Shown: positions 34,108 to 43,708, counted from the first letter of the stretch. The stretch: 64,000 nt of DNA from Saprospirales bacterium GYS_P2D (GCA_009833045.1 WUUP01000007.1:142382-206381), one strand, 5' to 3'. Notes: generated by a model not told the origin, from the letters alone. Translations and numbers: made by a program.

Positions 34108-34494
34108 TTACTTGACAGCTATCGCTGAGATCTCGACGTTGACATATTTTGGCAGTGCTCCCACCTCTACGAGCTCACGTGCAGGCGCCGTATCCTCAGC
34201 GAAGTATTCAGCATAGACGGCATTGATACGCCCATAGTTTTGCATATTCTTGACGAATACTGAGCATTTGACCACATTATCCAGGGTCATATCCGCATTA
34301 GCGAGTATTGCTTTTAGATTTTCCATCACTTGGCGAGTCTCTGCCTCGATAGATGCATTGACGATCTCACCAGTCGGTGGATGTATAGCGATCTGACCTG
34401 ATATATATAGCGTATTGCCAGCGAGGACTGCTTGATTGTATGGGCCTACTGGGTTGGGAGCTTGAGATGTATTTTTTATTTCTTTCATTGCCAT
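34108..34494 (-). CDS. ridA: RidA family reactive enamine/imine deaminase
   Basis: A 128-residue protein of exact family size. Motifs are APNPVGPYNQAV, LYISGQIAIHPPTGEIV, VVKCSVFVKNM and the C-terminal APARELVEVGALPKYVNVEI with the arginine that binds the substrate carboxylate. RidA hydrolyses 2-aminoacrylate and related imines formed by PLP enzymes. It lies between rpmF and trpS on the minus strand, after a terminator. Confidence 0.95.
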   Translation of the reverse strand: MAMKEIKNTSQAPNPVGPYNQAVLAGNTLYISGQIAIHPPTGEIVNASIEAETRQVMENLKAILANADMTLDNVVKCSVFVKNMQNYGRINAVYAEYFAEDTAPARELVEVGALPKYVNVEISAIAVK

Positions 34495-34623
34495 TGTCTT
34501 TTATTCTTTCATTGATGGAGTAGCTGACTACTCATTGCACAAAGAAAAGTATAAAATCTATCACCTCCTCCAAAAATCAGCTATCAAGTAGCCTAAGATG
34601 ATGAGATGACTATAGTACAAAGT

Positions 34624-34658
34624 AAAAAAGCTCCATAGGTCTACTGCCTGTGGAGCTC
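34624..34658 (-). terminator. Intrinsic terminator downstream of rpmF
   Basis: On the minus strand GCTCCACAGG pairs with CCTATGGAGC (one G-U) around a 7-nt loop and is followed by TTTTTT, 38 nt past the L32 stop codon. Confidence 0.8.
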
Positions 34659-34695
34659 CATCCGCCGCAGCGGAAATATGATTAACATGGAATAA

Positions 34696-34890
34696 TTATT
34701 CTACTTCCTCTACCGCTGGGATGACCACCTGGCCTTTGTAGTACATAGCCCCCTCGTGCCAGTACGCTCTGTGGTATAGGTGAGCCTCTCCCGTAGTCTT
34801 GCAGATCGCTACAGTAGGAGCAGTCGCTTTCTTGTGCGTTCTTCTTTTTCTTTTTCTCTGCTTAGAGATTCTACTCTTAGGATGTGCCAT
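34696..34890 (-). CDS. rpmF: 50S ribosomal protein L32
   Basis: A 64-residue basic protein beginning [21 protein letters not shown] and ending with [20 protein letters not shown]. It is the zinc-independent (C-minus) type: the usual CxxC pairs are replaced, leaving a single cysteine (AICKTTGE). It follows the YceD-family gene by 22 nt, the arrangement conserved across bacteria. Confidence 0.96.
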   Translation of the reverse strand: MAHPKSRISKQRKRKRRTHKKATAPTVAICKTTGEAHLYHRAYWHEGAMYYKGQVVIPAVEEVE

Positions 34891-34912
34891 TGTCTCTTAT
34901 TATTAGTCTATT

Positions 34913-35455
34913 TTACAATTCTATGTCTTTCAGACCTTCCCAAAGGGGATTAGTCGTATCGTCATCTCTATCATCATCTGACTCGTCCTCATCGACTCCC
35001 TCGAGTCGATCCAGCACCTCATGATCACAGTGTTCATAGTCCTCAGCCTCACAGTCTCTTAGTGACATCATTGGTAGATGCACATGGATCATCTCGTAGA
35101 TGATCTCTGTCAGGTCTATATGTGTCTCCTTAGGATCTACATAGATCACAGTCTCATCATCTGCAGGAGCATCACTCTCGACGAACTTGATAATCAGCTG
35201 ATCCTCACCACTCACTGGCACATCGATCGTAGCCATACATCTATCACATGGTGATACGTAGCTACCCGCTATGTCAAAATCAAGGGTGATCATGTTGTCT
35301 CGTTTATCCATATCCACTTTTACTTGGATATCTGCTTCTTTGATTTTTGACATTTCAAAATGTGCAAAGAAGGACGAATCTATGTCAAATGATAATTGAT
35401 GACTTCCATTTCCCAAGCCTTTGTAGGCAAATCTATATTCCTTAAGAGAAACCAT
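34913..35455 (-). CDS. YceD/DUF177 family protein (23S rRNA accumulation)
   Basis: A 180-residue protein. The central strand pair DFDIAGSYVSPCDRCMATI contains the C-x-x-C typical of the DUF177 family, followed by IDLTEIIYEMIHVHLPM. The C-terminus is strongly acidic (GVDEDESDDDRDDDTTNP). YceD genes precede rpmF in most bacteria, and in E. coli and chloroplasts the protein supports 23S rRNA accumulation. The start at 35455 lies about 30 nt after a perfect -7 element. Confidence 0.9.
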   Translation of the reverse strand: MVSLKEYRFAYKGLGNGSHQLSFDIDSSFFAHFEMSKIKEADIQVKVDMDKRDNMITLDFDIAGSYVSPCDRCMATIDVPVSGEDQLIIKFVESDAPADDETVIYVDPKETHIDLTEIIYEMIHVHLPMMSLRDCEAEDYEHCDHEVLDRLEGVDEDESDDDRDDDTTNPLWEGLKDIEL

Positions 35456-35484
35456 CTACCAATCTGCTTTTTAGAAATGGAGCG

Positions 35485-35492
35485 CAAAGGTA
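35485..35492 (-). promoter_or_regulatory. Promoter -7 element of the yceD-rpmF operon
   Basis: Minus-strand TACCTTTG followed by C matches TAnnTTTG perfectly. A TTA lies 21 nt upstream at the -33 position. Confidence 0.6.
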
Positions 35493-35654
35493 TTATAAAT
35501 ATTATGTTTTTGCTAAAAAAAATTTCAGAATTCGGAATTGAATAGGAAATTCAGACATACCTGTTGAAAGTAAATCATATTCATAAAATTACTGATGATG
35601 GCTGAATCTTAAGGATATGAATATCTTCTTTGATTTTAGTAAATTAAGATTATT

Positions 35655-36074
35655 ATGCACGTATTAAGAATTATTCTCTGTTCTCTTTTCTGCTTTATTA
35701 GTAGTCTTTGTGTTGCTCAAGAGGGAGAAGCCTCTTTTCACAGAGCATTTGGAAAATGCTCTTTAAAGCATTCACCAGCAATGGAGAAGGGTATCATATA
35801 TGCTGAATACAAAATCGTTGATTCAACTGTTGTGTTATCAGTCATTAAAGGAAGTCACTCTTTGGCTCTTTATAAAAATGTCAGAGCGATACTCGAGTGC
35901 ATGGACACCTCCTTGATACTAAATTCACCCAGAGAATTTATTTACGTAAGGTCCAACTGGGATCGAGAAAGGAAAGAAAACCTCGAGCAGAGGATTGAAA
36001 GCTTTCGAGATGAATACGATATCCCCGAAAACACACAACTTATAGTCTCCCAGTATAGTGATGTGCGTTATTAG
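35655..36074 (+). CDS. Secreted hypothetical protein
   Basis: A 139-residue protein with a signal peptide (ILCSLFCFISSLCVAQ). The mature part has KGIIYAEYKIVDSTVVLSVI and a charged C-terminal helix (NWDRERKENLEQRIESFRDE). I recognise no family. It lies alone between the yceD operon and fumC, convergent with fumC over a shared hairpin. The signal peptide and even codon use support a real gene. Confidence 0.6.
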   Translation: MHVLRIILCSLFCFISSLCVAQEGEASFHRAFGKCSLKHSPAMEKGIIYAEYKIVDSTVVLSVIKGSHSLALYKNVRAILECMDTSLILNSPREFIYVRSNWDRERKENLEQRIESFRDEYDIPENTQLIVSQYSDVRY

Positions 36075-36141
36075 GACTATTCCACTGATTTTTTATCTGA
36101 TGTGGGTCAGTCTTGGAAAGCGTGTTAAAACTCAATAATAA

Positions 36142-36174
36142 AGGGGCATTCCAAAACTAATCTGGTATGCCCCT
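36142..36174. terminator. Bidirectional terminator between the secreted hypothetical gene and fumC
   Basis: AGGGGCAT and ATGCCCCT form an 8-bp GC-rich stem with an internal CCA/TGG extension. The flanks are T-rich in both readings (ATTCTTTT on plus, TTTATTATT on minus). Confidence 0.75.
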
Positions 36175-36202
36175 ATTCTTTTACATCTGGAAAAGAACAG
36201 TA

Positions 36203-37597
36203 TTACCCCAATCCTCCGATCATCTTCTCTGGACGTACCCACTCGTCAAACTCCTCGGCAGTGAGATAGCCGAGTGCCGTGGCAGCCGCCTTGAGCGTTG
36301 TATCTTCTTTGTATGCTTTCTTGGCGATCTCTGATGCTTTGTCATATCCGATCTTAGTATTGAGAGCGGTGACGAGCATGAGTGAGTTGTTGAGGTGCTC
36401 CGTGATGCGCTTACGATTTGGCTCAAGACCTGCTATACAGTTGTCATTGAAGCTCACACAGGCATCTCCGATCAGCTGCGCTGACATGAGGAAATTGAAG
36501 ATCATCACTGGCTTAAAGACATTGAGCTCAAAATGGCCGGTCATACCACCTACATTGATAGCTACATCATTGCCCACTACCTGAGCCATCGCCATGGTGA
36601 GTGCCTCTGACTGAGTCGGATTGACTTTACCTGGCATGATCGATGAGCCTGGCTCATTAGCAGGGATGATGAGCTCTCCGATACCACTACGAGGACCCGA
36701 TGCCAGCATACGGATATCATTACCAATCTTCATGAGTGATACGGCTACCGTCTTGAGCGCTCCATGTGCCTCGACAATCGCATCATGTGCCGCCAATCCT
36801 TCAAATTTATTTTCTCCAGTCACAAATGGTAGTCCCGCTAATTCTGCTATTTTCTCAGCTACCTTCACTGCATAGCCTTTCGGCGTATTGAGACCAGTAC
36901 CTACTGCGGTCCCTCCGAGTGCCAGCTCCGATAGATGTGCCAAGCTATTCTTAATCGCTCGGATACCGTGATCCAGCTGTGAGGCATATCCCGATAGCTC
37001 CTGACCTACTGTCACTGGCGTGGCATCCATAAAGTGCGTACGACCGATCTTGACGACATCCATATATTCAGCTGACTTAGCTTCGATAGTAGCTTTTAGT
37101 TTTTCGATACCTGGGATGGTCACATCTATGAGCATTTTGTATGCTGCGATATGCATAGCCGTAGGGAATGTATCATTAGAACTCTGTGACTTATTCACAT
37201 CATCATTAGGATGAAGTACCTTTTTCTCATCGAGGAGGTCACCTCCCTGTAGAACATGTCCACGATTAGCTACGACTTCATTGACATTCATATTGCTCTG
37301 CGTGCCCGAGCCCGTCTGCCATACCACGAGAGGAAACTGATCATCGAGTTCTCCAGCTAATATCTCATCACATACCTTTCCGATGAGATCGGCTTTATCA
37401 GGGGAAAGCACTCCGAGTTCATGATTAGTCTGCGCTGCTGCTTTTTTGAGGATAGCAAAAGCTCTGATTACTTCGATAGGCATTTTTTGACCTCCGATTT
37501 TGAAGTTCTCGGTTGATCTTTGAGTCTGTGCTGCCCAATATTTGTCAGCAGGTACATCTATATATCCGATGCTATCTTTTTCTCGTCGTGTGTTCAT
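36203..37597 (-). CDS. fumC: Fumarate hydratase class II
   Basis: A 464-residue enzyme of standard length. The superfamily signature is [15 protein letters not shown] (about 316-330); other conserved parts are [32 protein letters not shown] and [18 protein letters not shown]. It catalyses reversible hydration of fumarate to malate in the TCA cycle without an iron-sulfur cluster. It is transcribed divergently from sod, with its -7 element at 37681-37688, and ends at a shared terminator. Confidence 0.98.
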   Translation of the reverse strand: MNTRREKDSIGYIDVPADKYWAAQTQRSTENFKIGGQKMPIEVIRAFAILKKAAAQTNHELGVLSPDKADLIGKVCDEILAGELDDQFPLVVWQTGSGTQSNMNVNEVVANRGHVLQGGDLLDEKKVLHPNDDVNKSQSSNDTFPTAMHIAAYKMLIDVTIPGIEKLKATIEAKSAEYMDVVKIGRTHFMDATPVTVGQELSGYASQLDHGIRAIKNSLAHLSELALGGTAVGTGLNTPKGYAVKVAEKIAELAGLPFVTGENKFEGLAAHDAIVEAHGALKTVAVSLMKIGNDIRMLASGPRSGIGELIIPANEPGSSIMPGKVNPTQSEALTMAMAQVVGNDVAINVGGMTGHFELNVFKPVMIFNFLMSAQLIGDACVSFNDNCIAGLEPNRKRITEHLNNSLMLVTALNTKIGYDKASEIAKKAYKEDTTLKAAATALGYLTAEEFDEWVRPEKMIGGLG

Positions 37598-37680
37598 GAT
37601 AGTTATGATTTATTCATTCTGTCAGCGCCGAGCATGATCTACGAGATAGCTCAGACAAACTGGTATTGAGTTATCGCCCA

Positions 37681-37688
37681 CAAAAGTA
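37681..37688 (-). promoter_or_regulatory. Bacteroidota -7 element upstream of fumC
   Basis: Minus-strand TACTTTTG matches TAnnTTTG. It lies 84 nt before the fumC ATG in the divergent fumC-sod intergenic region. Confidence 0.5.
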
Positions 37689-37750
37689 AACTTCTTATCT
37701 TCGTCTTCGTTGTAGAAAGAAAAGATTTAATCATTTAAAACTATTATAAA

Positions 37751-38359
37751 ATGGCATTTGAATTACCAGCTTTAGGATACGCCTATGACGCACTCGAGCC
37801 ACATATCGACGCTCGCACTATGGAGATCCACCACACTAAGCATCACAATGGATATACCACAAAACTTAACGCAGCAATAGAAGGCACTGACTTAGCAGGT
37901 AAGTCTATCGAAGATATACTCACTGGCCTCGACATGACTAATGGCGCTGTACGTAATAATGGTGGCGGATACTACAATCACTGCCTGTACTGGGAAGTGC
38001 TTAATCCCGAGAACAAAGGAAGACTCTCTGGGAAACTACTTGAAGCGATCAATGCAGCTTTCGGAAGTAAAGAGGAGTTTGAAAAGCAATTTGCAGCAGC
38101 TGCAGGATCAAGATTTGGATCTGGATGGGCTTGGCTATGCGCTCACGAAGGTGGCAAGGTAGAGATCTGCTCTACTCCTAATCAAGACAACCCTCTCATG
38201 CCAGGCGTAGGCTGTGGTGGCACACCTATCCTCGGTATCGATGTATGGGAGCATGCATACTACCTCAACTACCAAAACAAGCGTCCAGACTATGTGAAGT
38301 CATTCATCGACATCATCAACTGGAATGCGGTAGAGAAAAAGTACGAGGCTACTCTCTAA
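37751..38359 (+). CDS. Superoxide dismutase, Fe/Mn family
   Basis: A 202-residue enzyme. Metal ligands are visible in [14 protein letters not shown] (first histidine), [14 protein letters not shown] (second histidine) and [14 protein letters not shown] (aspartate and histidine). Length and motifs are those of cytosolic FeSOD/MnSOD, which dismutates superoxide to oxygen and hydrogen peroxide. The metal cannot be decided from the sequence alone. It stands alone and ends in a strong terminator. Confidence 0.97.
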   Translation: MAFELPALGYAYDALEPHIDARTMEIHHTKHHNGYTTKLNAAIEGTDLAGKSIEDILTGLDMTNGAVRNNGGGYYNHCLYWEVLNPENKGRLSGKLLEAINAAFGSKEEFEKQFAAAAGSRFGSGWAWLCAHEGGKVEICSTPNQDNPLMPGVGCGGTPILGIDVWEHAYYLNYQNKRPDYVKSFIDIINWNAVEKKYEATL

Positions 38360-38398
38360 TCAGGGTATCCCCTTGATCATATAAAGAAAAATGTTAAA

Positions 38399-38433
38399 AG
38401 AGTCAGGCTGCGAGCAGTCTGGCTCTTTTTTTG
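38399..38433 (+). terminator. Intrinsic terminator of sod
   Basis: AGAGTCAGGCTG pairs over 12 bp (two G-U) with CAGTCTGGCTCT around a CGAG loop, followed by TTTTTT. Confidence 0.88.
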
Positions 38434-38505
38434 CTTTGAATATAAGTGAAATCACCTGTTTGAATTGATATCTGTCGATTTAGCTTAATCCTTTTAGTTA
38501 ATGGA

Positions 38506-38536
38506 TTGTTAGGCTATTGACAGCGACACATATTTG
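38506..38536 (+). promoter_or_regulatory. Promoter of a small transcription unit
   Basis: TTG (38506-38508), 20 nt, then CATATTTG followed by C (38529-38536), one mismatch from TAnnTTTG. The predicted start is about 20 nt before a 24-codon frame. Confidence 0.55.
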
Positions 38537-38564
38537 CTTTAACTTATATTCAAATTTATTTCCC

Positions 38565-38639
38565 ATGATACTATTCGCAATTGCATCGCTGATTGTATTA
38601 TTATTTGGTGAGCAAATGATAAAAGAATCAAGAATCTAA
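38565..38639 (+). CDS. Candidate 24-residue hydrophobic small protein
   Basis: ATG to TAA encodes MILFAIASLIVLLFGEQMIK plus ESRI: a 14-residue hydrophobic stretch, then a charged tail, as in single-helix membrane microproteins. A Bacteroidota-type promoter lies just upstream and a strong hairpin 16 nt downstream, so a transcript of about 150 nt is likely. It could equally be a small RNA with an incidental reading frame. It sits between sod and rpsU. I recognise no family. Confidence 0.45.
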   Translation: MILFAIASLIVLLFGEQMIKESRI

Positions 38640-38655
38640 AAATTAATCTTTAGTC

Positions 38656-38692
38656 GGAGGAAGTCACCAACCAACCACTTCCTCCTAAATTT
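38656..38692 (+). terminator. Terminator of the small transcription unit
   Basis: GGAGGAAGT and ACTTCCTCC form a perfect 9-bp stem with a 12-nt loop, followed by TAAATTTTT. Confidence 0.75.
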
Positions 38693-38706
38693 TTCTCTCT
38701 TTCTTC

Positions 38707-38738
38707 TTGCATATCTTCATTATACATTAGTACATTTG
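38707..38738 (+). promoter_or_regulatory. rpsU promoter, perfect Bacteroidota consensus
   Basis: TTG (38707-38709), 21 nt, TACATTTG followed by C (38731-38738). This is an exact TTG / TAnnTTTG match, 34 nt before the rpsU start codon. Confidence 0.8.
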
Positions 38739-38772
38739 CGGCTCGAATTTTAAAAATGCATAATCGCATACT

Positions 38773-38961
38773 ATGTTGATCATAAATGTAAAAGACGAAG
38801 AATCAATTGAGAGAGCGCTAAAGCGTTACAAAAGAAAGCACAGAAATGTGGGTGTAATTAAGGAGCTCAGAAAGCGCCAACACTTCACTAAACCTTCTGT
38901 AGAACGCAGAAATCAAGTGCTAAACGCCGCTTACAGAACGAAAAAATTCGGCAATAACTAA
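38773..38961 (+). CDS. rpsU: 30S ribosomal protein S21
   Basis: A 62-residue basic protein. DEESIERALKRYKRKHRNVG and ELRKRQHFTKPSVERR are the S21 hallmarks. S21 sits near the anti-Shine-Dalgarno end of 16S rRNA and influences initiation. In Bacteroidota it helps sequester that sequence, consistent with the weak ribosome-binding sites seen through this window. It is monocistronic, with its own consensus promoter and terminator. Confidence 0.95.
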   Translation: MLIINVKDEESIERALKRYKRKHRNVGVIKELRKRQHFTKPSVERRNQVLNAAYRTKKFGNN

Positions 38962-39000
38962 GATATAACTTAGTCAGACAAGCCGATATAGATATATAGA

Positions 39001-39027
39001 GCCTAAGGATTCCCTTAGGCTTTTTTA
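39001..39027 (+). terminator. Intrinsic terminator of rpsU
   Basis: GCCTAAGG and CCTTAGGC form an 8-bp stem with an ATTC loop followed by TTTTTT, 39 nt after the stop codon. Confidence 0.88.
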
Positions 39028-39060
39028 GTTTATATCCTGATCAACTCGGTAAATGGCCTC

Positions 39061-39864
39061 CTAAAACTCAATACCTATGCTGAGTGCTGGCCTGATATAG
39101 GTCGCTGTATACTCAGTAGTGAATGGCAAATTAGAATCCCAAGTTTGCCCCATCAATACTCCACTCATCTGCTGATAGCCGATCGACAGTTCAAACAAAG
39201 GTCTGATTTGCTTTCTACCGGCTAATATCAACCCAAATCCCAAACGACCATAAAGTCCTCCGTCATAGTCATGTGTACCCTGCCAAAAGAAATTATCATT
39301 GGGCAGGGTGACGCTATAGCCAGCATGCCCTGAGATATATAGTCTACTCATATTGGTATAGACATTATACCTGCCATATGCATATAGGGGCATGAGATCT
39401 GATGTGAGGAAGTAGCTATTAATCACATCACTATAGGCTCGATAGGCCAATCCTGCACCTACATATACACGGCCATCCATCACACGTTTTCCTGCCTGGA
39501 TACTTGCTATGCCATCCGAGTCACCATCGTCTCCAGCGAATACCGCTCCCAATTCGGCCATGACGAATATGCCTTCCTCCTTATGGTATTTAGGACTCTT
39601 TACTCTTAGTCTCCTCCCTTTGGGATCTTCCTCATATAGTGTAGAGGGCCGCTCGTTCACCGATGAGATATACTTATATCCCAGCGTAAGTGTATCGCCA
39701 AAGCTCATCACGATAGTCACGGCATAGTCAGTATCCTCTATGATGTCCCCTTTGATCTGACTACCGTCTTTGAGATACACGATATCAGTACCATCTTGAG
39801 CCATAAGGCCAGAGGCAGCAAAGAGCATGACCAGAAATAAGAAATGAGATCCAATATGCTTCAT
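39061..39864 (-). CDS. Secreted hypothetical protein, outer-membrane-like
   Basis: A 267-residue protein with a signal peptide (FLFLVMLFAASGLMAQ). The first mature part (DIVYLKDGSQIKGDIIED) is a short SH3-like segment common in Bacteroidota envelope proteins. The remainder alternates beta strands rich in Gly/Tyr (VYVGAGLAYRAYSD, YGRLGFGLILAGRK) and ends in a terminal F, as outer-membrane beta-barrels do. No specific family recognised. Its start overlaps the upstream stop by one base (TGATG), so it is co-translated with the LVIVD protein gene. Confidence 0.65.
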   Translation of the reverse strand: MKHIGSHFLFLVMLFAASGLMAQDGTDIVYLKDGSQIKGDIIEDTDYAVTIVMSFGDTLTLGYKYISSVNERPSTLYEEDPKGRRLRVKSPKYHKEEGIFVMAELGAVFAGDDGDSDGIASIQAGKRVMDGRVYVGAGLAYRAYSDVINSYFLTSDLMPLYAYGRYNVYTNMSRLYISGHAGYSVTLPNDNFFWQGTHDYDGGLYGRLGFGLILAGRKQIRPLFELSIGYQQMSGVLMGQTWDSNLPFTTEYTATYIRPALSIGIEF

Positions 39865-41123
39865 CAGAAACTAATACTACTGAGCGCAACCCAGTCAGCG
39901 CCATCCACTTGATACTGTCGCAGCCCCTCTGCAGATGCTATGAGTATCAGTCCGTCTATCGTAGGATGTGCGATCACATCATAGGCCGGTAGGCCATCGT
40001 GATAATCTACCATACGGATTGAACGAGGATCCGATATGTCAAATGTAGCTAAACCATATGCGCCCTCACCCACAAAGAGCTTATCTCCGATGATCGACAT
40101 ACCATATGGCTCCTGCATCTCCACTTGCTGGATCTGACCAATACTGAAAGGCTGACTTATATCTAATACTAATAGGGCATTTTCATCTCCAGGGCACTCA
40201 TTGCCAGAGCGCAGAGTGAGATAGGCCACGTTAGCCTTAGTCGGTAGGACCGGGTCACATCCCGTAGCGTGCCAAAATGATCCCTGATGTATGATATCAT
40301 TTGACTCGAGTCGATAGATATCCATACCATTTTGAGACCCCAGATAGATCTGATCATCGACTGTATAGATAGTTTCGAGATTCCACCCAATACTCATGGG
40401 AGTGTGATAGTCAGCATGTAGCGATACTCGATCTCCAGTGATATCATAGGTATGTATGTCTGATCGATCTACTAATAGCAAAACATTGTCTACAACGGCC
40501 ATCCTATTAGCCGTGCCGATAGTACTACCATTAGATACGAATGAAGTAGGAATCGCCGACTCATCTAATAGGGCTCCTCTGAAGTCAAACCAAACTGTCT
40601 GCCCGTCATCATAGATGCTCTGATCGCACGATCCGACTAAAGTCTCTTCAGTCTTATCAAAACCTACTAAAGCCCGACCAGTGTTATCCCAATATTTGAC
40701 TGGCATCGCCTCCTCCTGTCTATCAGCCAATCTGATAGCTTGAGGATCTGAGATATCGATCTTGAGGAGATCATAGTGGGCTGTACTGTAGATGTAGTCA
40801 TCCTGTACATACATCTCATAGTGACCAGGTATCTCTAAAAAGGAAATTGGTATTGGATTATTAGGATCCTTATTATCAAATACATGAATCCCCTCTCCTG
40901 TCTCTCCGATTAGGATTAGCTCATCGTTGATGAATATCTTGCCTGGTGTCTCTACAGATACTCGTGGTGCGGATATGATATCATCTACTCGTAGAGTAGA
41001 CAGATCGGCGTATATCGCCTCCGCTCTGATGTAGGTGGTGGTCTGCTCGCAGTCATCCACTGTGCAAGAGGTAACGCCCAGCAATAAAATAGAGAAAGCT
41101 AAAAGTGGTCGGAGATAGTTCAT
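39864..41123 (-). CDS. LVIVD-repeat beta-propeller-like lipoprotein
   Basis: A 419-residue protein with a lipobox (LLLGVTSCTVDDCEQ). Repeats of the LVIVD type are visible (GIHVFDNKDPNNPIPISFLE; LLKIDISDPQAIRLAD; GLATFDISDPRSIRMVDYHD). These build a beta-propeller-like structure in secreted Bacteroidota proteins with no agreed function. It is probably lipid-anchored in the outer membrane or periplasm. The barrel-like protein gene follows with a one-base overlap. Confidence 0.82.
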   Translation of the reverse strand: MNYLRPLLAFSILLLGVTSCTVDDCEQTTTYIRAEAIYADLSTLRVDDIISAPRVSVETPGKIFINDELILIGETGEGIHVFDNKDPNNPIPISFLEIPGHYEMYVQDDYIYSTAHYDLLKIDISDPQAIRLADRQEEAMPVKYWDNTGRALVGFDKTEETLVGSCDQSIYDDGQTVWFDFRGALLDESAIPTSFVSNGSTIGTANRMAVVDNVLLLVDRSDIHTYDITGDRVSLHADYHTPMSIGWNLETIYTVDDQIYLGSQNGMDIYRLESNDIIHQGSFWHATGCDPVLPTKANVAYLTLRSGNECPGDENALLVLDISQPFSIGQIQQVEMQEPYGMSIIGDKLFVGEGAYGLATFDISDPRSIRMVDYHDGLPAYDVIAHPTIDGLILIASAEGLRQYQVDGADWVALSSISF

Positions 41124-41212
41124 TATTTTAAGGTAGTGATTCCCTAATATAACGCTCTCGGACCGCTTTTAGCTTCCATAGACTGTAAAGATCTTATTGG
41201 TTGGAGCTCAAA

Positions 41213-43708
41213 TTAGCTACCGATACCACCACCTTGGCCACCTTGACCTTGCTGATCGCCACCTTTTTGATCTGTATTCTTGATTTTACTTCTTCTTTCT
41301 TTGAAGTCCACTTTACCAAACTTATATCGCACATTGATACCCACTGAGCGGAATGGTAGAGTAAATCCTGACACTTGTGTAAAATTAGTCCCCTCTTGGG
41401 TAGTATCGAAAGACTTATCTGCGCTAAATGGCTCGATCACTCTCACACCTATACTGAGTGACTTTATATCTTTTCTGAGGCCTAAGCCGAATATTGAGAA
41501 ACTCGGAGTACTCCCTTGGAGAGTCGGCTGATCTGATCTGAAGAATCCGAAGAAATCAGCTTTGAGTGTGCCCGTGATACTGTATTCGCCATTAGTGAAT
41601 AACTGATAGTTGAGCGCAGAGTTGCTACGCATCTCACCATTCACCACACCAGTCGCATCATAGGTGAATATATCGCCTCCAAATCTCAGATTGAGATTAT
41701 TGATCGACTTGTTAATGAACATGTTGATTCCGAAAGAATTATTCGTCCCTACGTTATCAAATGTATTCACTGATAGTTCGAGCTGCTCGCCACTCTGATC
41801 CGTGATCGTCGATAGCTGTAGGATCTGTTCGATGATATCTGTAGTACGCTTATAGTATCCTGATCCAAAGAGATTGAATCCAGCAAAGCGAGTATTATAA
41901 GATAGCTCGATCTGCTGAGTGACTTCAGGATTCAATGTAGGATTACCCACTTGTATATTGGTGATATTCGATGTATTGACGAATGGATTAATATTGAATA
42001 AGCTCGGACGCTGTATACGCTTACTATAGCTTAGCTTTAGATTTCTAAAGTTTTTCAGAGCCCTACTAACCGTGAAATTTGGTAGCCAGTTTTCATAGCT
42101 ATTTTCAAAGTCAAAACTATTATCATCAAAGACACCTCCTATCTGCGTACGCTCATAGCGGACACCCGTGATAAACTGAAGCTTACCAATCACATAGCTG
42201 AGCTGCCCATATCCCGCATAGACATCCTGATCATAGTTGAATATATTCGATAGATTTTGATCGAGTACCTGCTCACCATTTACGATATCACTGATACGTG
42301 AGTCCGATGATATATCCCTGATGACAGTCTTAGCTCCTACTTCAAGTTTCATCGACTTTGGCAGTGGCTGAGTGTAGTCTATCTGGAGAGTGTTCTCCCA
42401 GTTGTCACCGTCATTAAAGATGTTTTGCTGACGGATAAACTCTTGTAGCGAGCCTGTACTCGTGATATCATTGTCAGTATCCTGATCACCTTTTGATAGC
42501 TGATAGGCGATGACCAGTTCTTGCTGATCATTTGCCTCAAATGTGCGAGTATAATCTGTATTCCAATCAAAACCGCTGAATAGATTTTCTCCGACGTTGG
42601 TATTATTAAAATTGTACAAAGAAGTACCTGTGCCATCTGTCAATGCACCTGTGAATACCCCATCCGTATCAAATCCAAATCCTCTGAGATTAAAAGAGCT
42701 ATTGATAGCATTGTATGCATTAAAATCATAGAAAGCACTCGCCGATCCGTTAAATCCTAATCTGCTCGTATTAGAGATCCCCTCTTGTGTCAAGATAGTC
42801 GTCGCTCCTCCCTCAGTAGTCGTACGCTCAAGATTGAAGGTCCCGTCTACTGGATGCGAATAAAACATCGATCCATTGATAGTCGAGCCAAATCGACCCT
42901 TCCCAACATTGAGATTTGCAGAAGCATTACTCTGACGATTACCCAGAGAGCCATTGAATGTCCCTGCGACACCCTCTACATTGGCTTTTTTCGTCACGAT
43001 ATTGATGATACCACCACTACCCTCTCCGTCGTACTTAGCACCTGGAGACGTTATGACTTCTACTCGCTTAATCTGATCAGCTGGAAACATCTTGAGTGCA
43101 TCTGCTACATTAGCAGAAAACATGCCTGACGGCTTACCATTAATCAGGATCCTTACGTTCTGAGAGCCTCGGATCGAGACATTACCATCGAGATCTACTG
43201 ATAGATTCGGCACTTTACGGAGCACATCAGTCGCATCTCCACCAGCTACAGACGCATCATCCTCTGCATTGAATACGATTCGATCTACTTTATTTTCAAA
43301 GAGCGCTCGCTTTTCTGTGATCTGGACTTCATCCAGCAGGATGTCGGTAGAGGCCAGCAGTATAGTCTCCAGATTATAGTCTGGTTTCTTTTTAGTAGTC
43401 TCTATTCCTCGGATCATCTTAGTCTCATAGCCCAAGAATGATATCTCGATGTCATATTTTCCAGGAGTGATATCAGTGAATTCGAATTTTCCTGAATCAT
43501 CGCTAAGTGTCCCGTTGATGATCTTATCACGGCCTTCTCGCTTGAGAGAGATAGTAGCGAATCCTACCTCAAGATTAGTCAATGAGTCTATGATTGTTCC
43601 GCTGATCTTTCCTTTGATTTTAGGACCTCCGCCCCCAAAACCTCCAAACTGTGCAGAGGCAAAGGAATACATCAACACCATTCCCAAGATGATTGATAGT
43701 TTTTTCAT
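41213..43708 (-). CDS. TonB-dependent receptor-like outer membrane beta-barrel protein
   Basis: An 831-residue protein with a signal peptide (IILGMVLMYSFASAQ). A carboxypeptidase-regulatory-like domain spans about 35-115 (KISGTIIDSLTNLEVGFATI), followed by a plug domain (TDVLRKVPNLSVDLDGNVSI; GSGGIINIVTKKA). A long barrel of the outer-membrane beta-barrel family-3 type follows. The C-terminal ~25 residues are Gly/Gln-rich and run past the barrel, which is unusual since most barrels end in an aromatic residue. Substrate unknown; related proteins are not always TonB-driven. No SusD partner is adjacent, so it is not a typical polysaccharide-utilisation pair. Confidence 0.88.
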   Translation of the reverse strand: MKKLSIILGMVLMYSFASAQFGGFGGGGPKIKGKISGTIIDSLTNLEVGFATISLKREGRDKIINGTLSDDSGKFEFTDITPGKYDIEISFLGYETKMIRGIETTKKKPDYNLETILLASTDILLDEVQITEKRALFENKVDRIVFNAEDDASVAGGDATDVLRKVPNLSVDLDGNVSIRGSQNVRILINGKPSGMFSANVADALKMFPADQIKRVEVITSPGAKYDGEGSGGIINIVTKKANVEGVAGTFNGSLGNRQSNASANLNVGKGRFGSTINGSMFYSHPVDGTFNLERTTTEGGATTILTQEGISNTSRLGFNGSASAFYDFNAYNAINSSFNLRGFGFDTDGVFTGALTDGTGTSLYNFNNTNVGENLFSGFDWNTDYTRTFEANDQQELVIAYQLSKGDQDTDNDITSTGSLQEFIRQQNIFNDGDNWENTLQIDYTQPLPKSMKLEVGAKTVIRDISSDSRISDIVNGEQVLDQNLSNIFNYDQDVYAGYGQLSYVIGKLQFITGVRYERTQIGGVFDDNSFDFENSYENWLPNFTVSRALKNFRNLKLSYSKRIQRPSLFNINPFVNTSNITNIQVGNPTLNPEVTQQIELSYNTRFAGFNLFGSGYYKRTTDIIEQILQLSTITDQSGEQLELSVNTFDNVGTNNSFGINMFINKSINNLNLRFGGDIFTYDATGVVNGEMRSNSALNYQLFTNGEYSITGTLKADFFGFFRSDQPTLQGSTPSFSIFGLGLRKDIKSLSIGVRVIEPFSADKSFDTTQEGTNFTQVSGFTLPFRSVGINVRYKFGKVDFKERRSKIKNTDQKGGDQQGQGGQGGGIGS

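Noticed and set aside
34696-34890. L32 as a damaged gene because zinc cysteines are missing
   Set aside because: The cysteine-poor form is a known type of L32, and length and flanking sequence are normal.
36203-37597. Several plus- and minus-strand frames inside fumC
   Set aside because: They are shadows of a highly conserved enzyme with intact signatures throughout.
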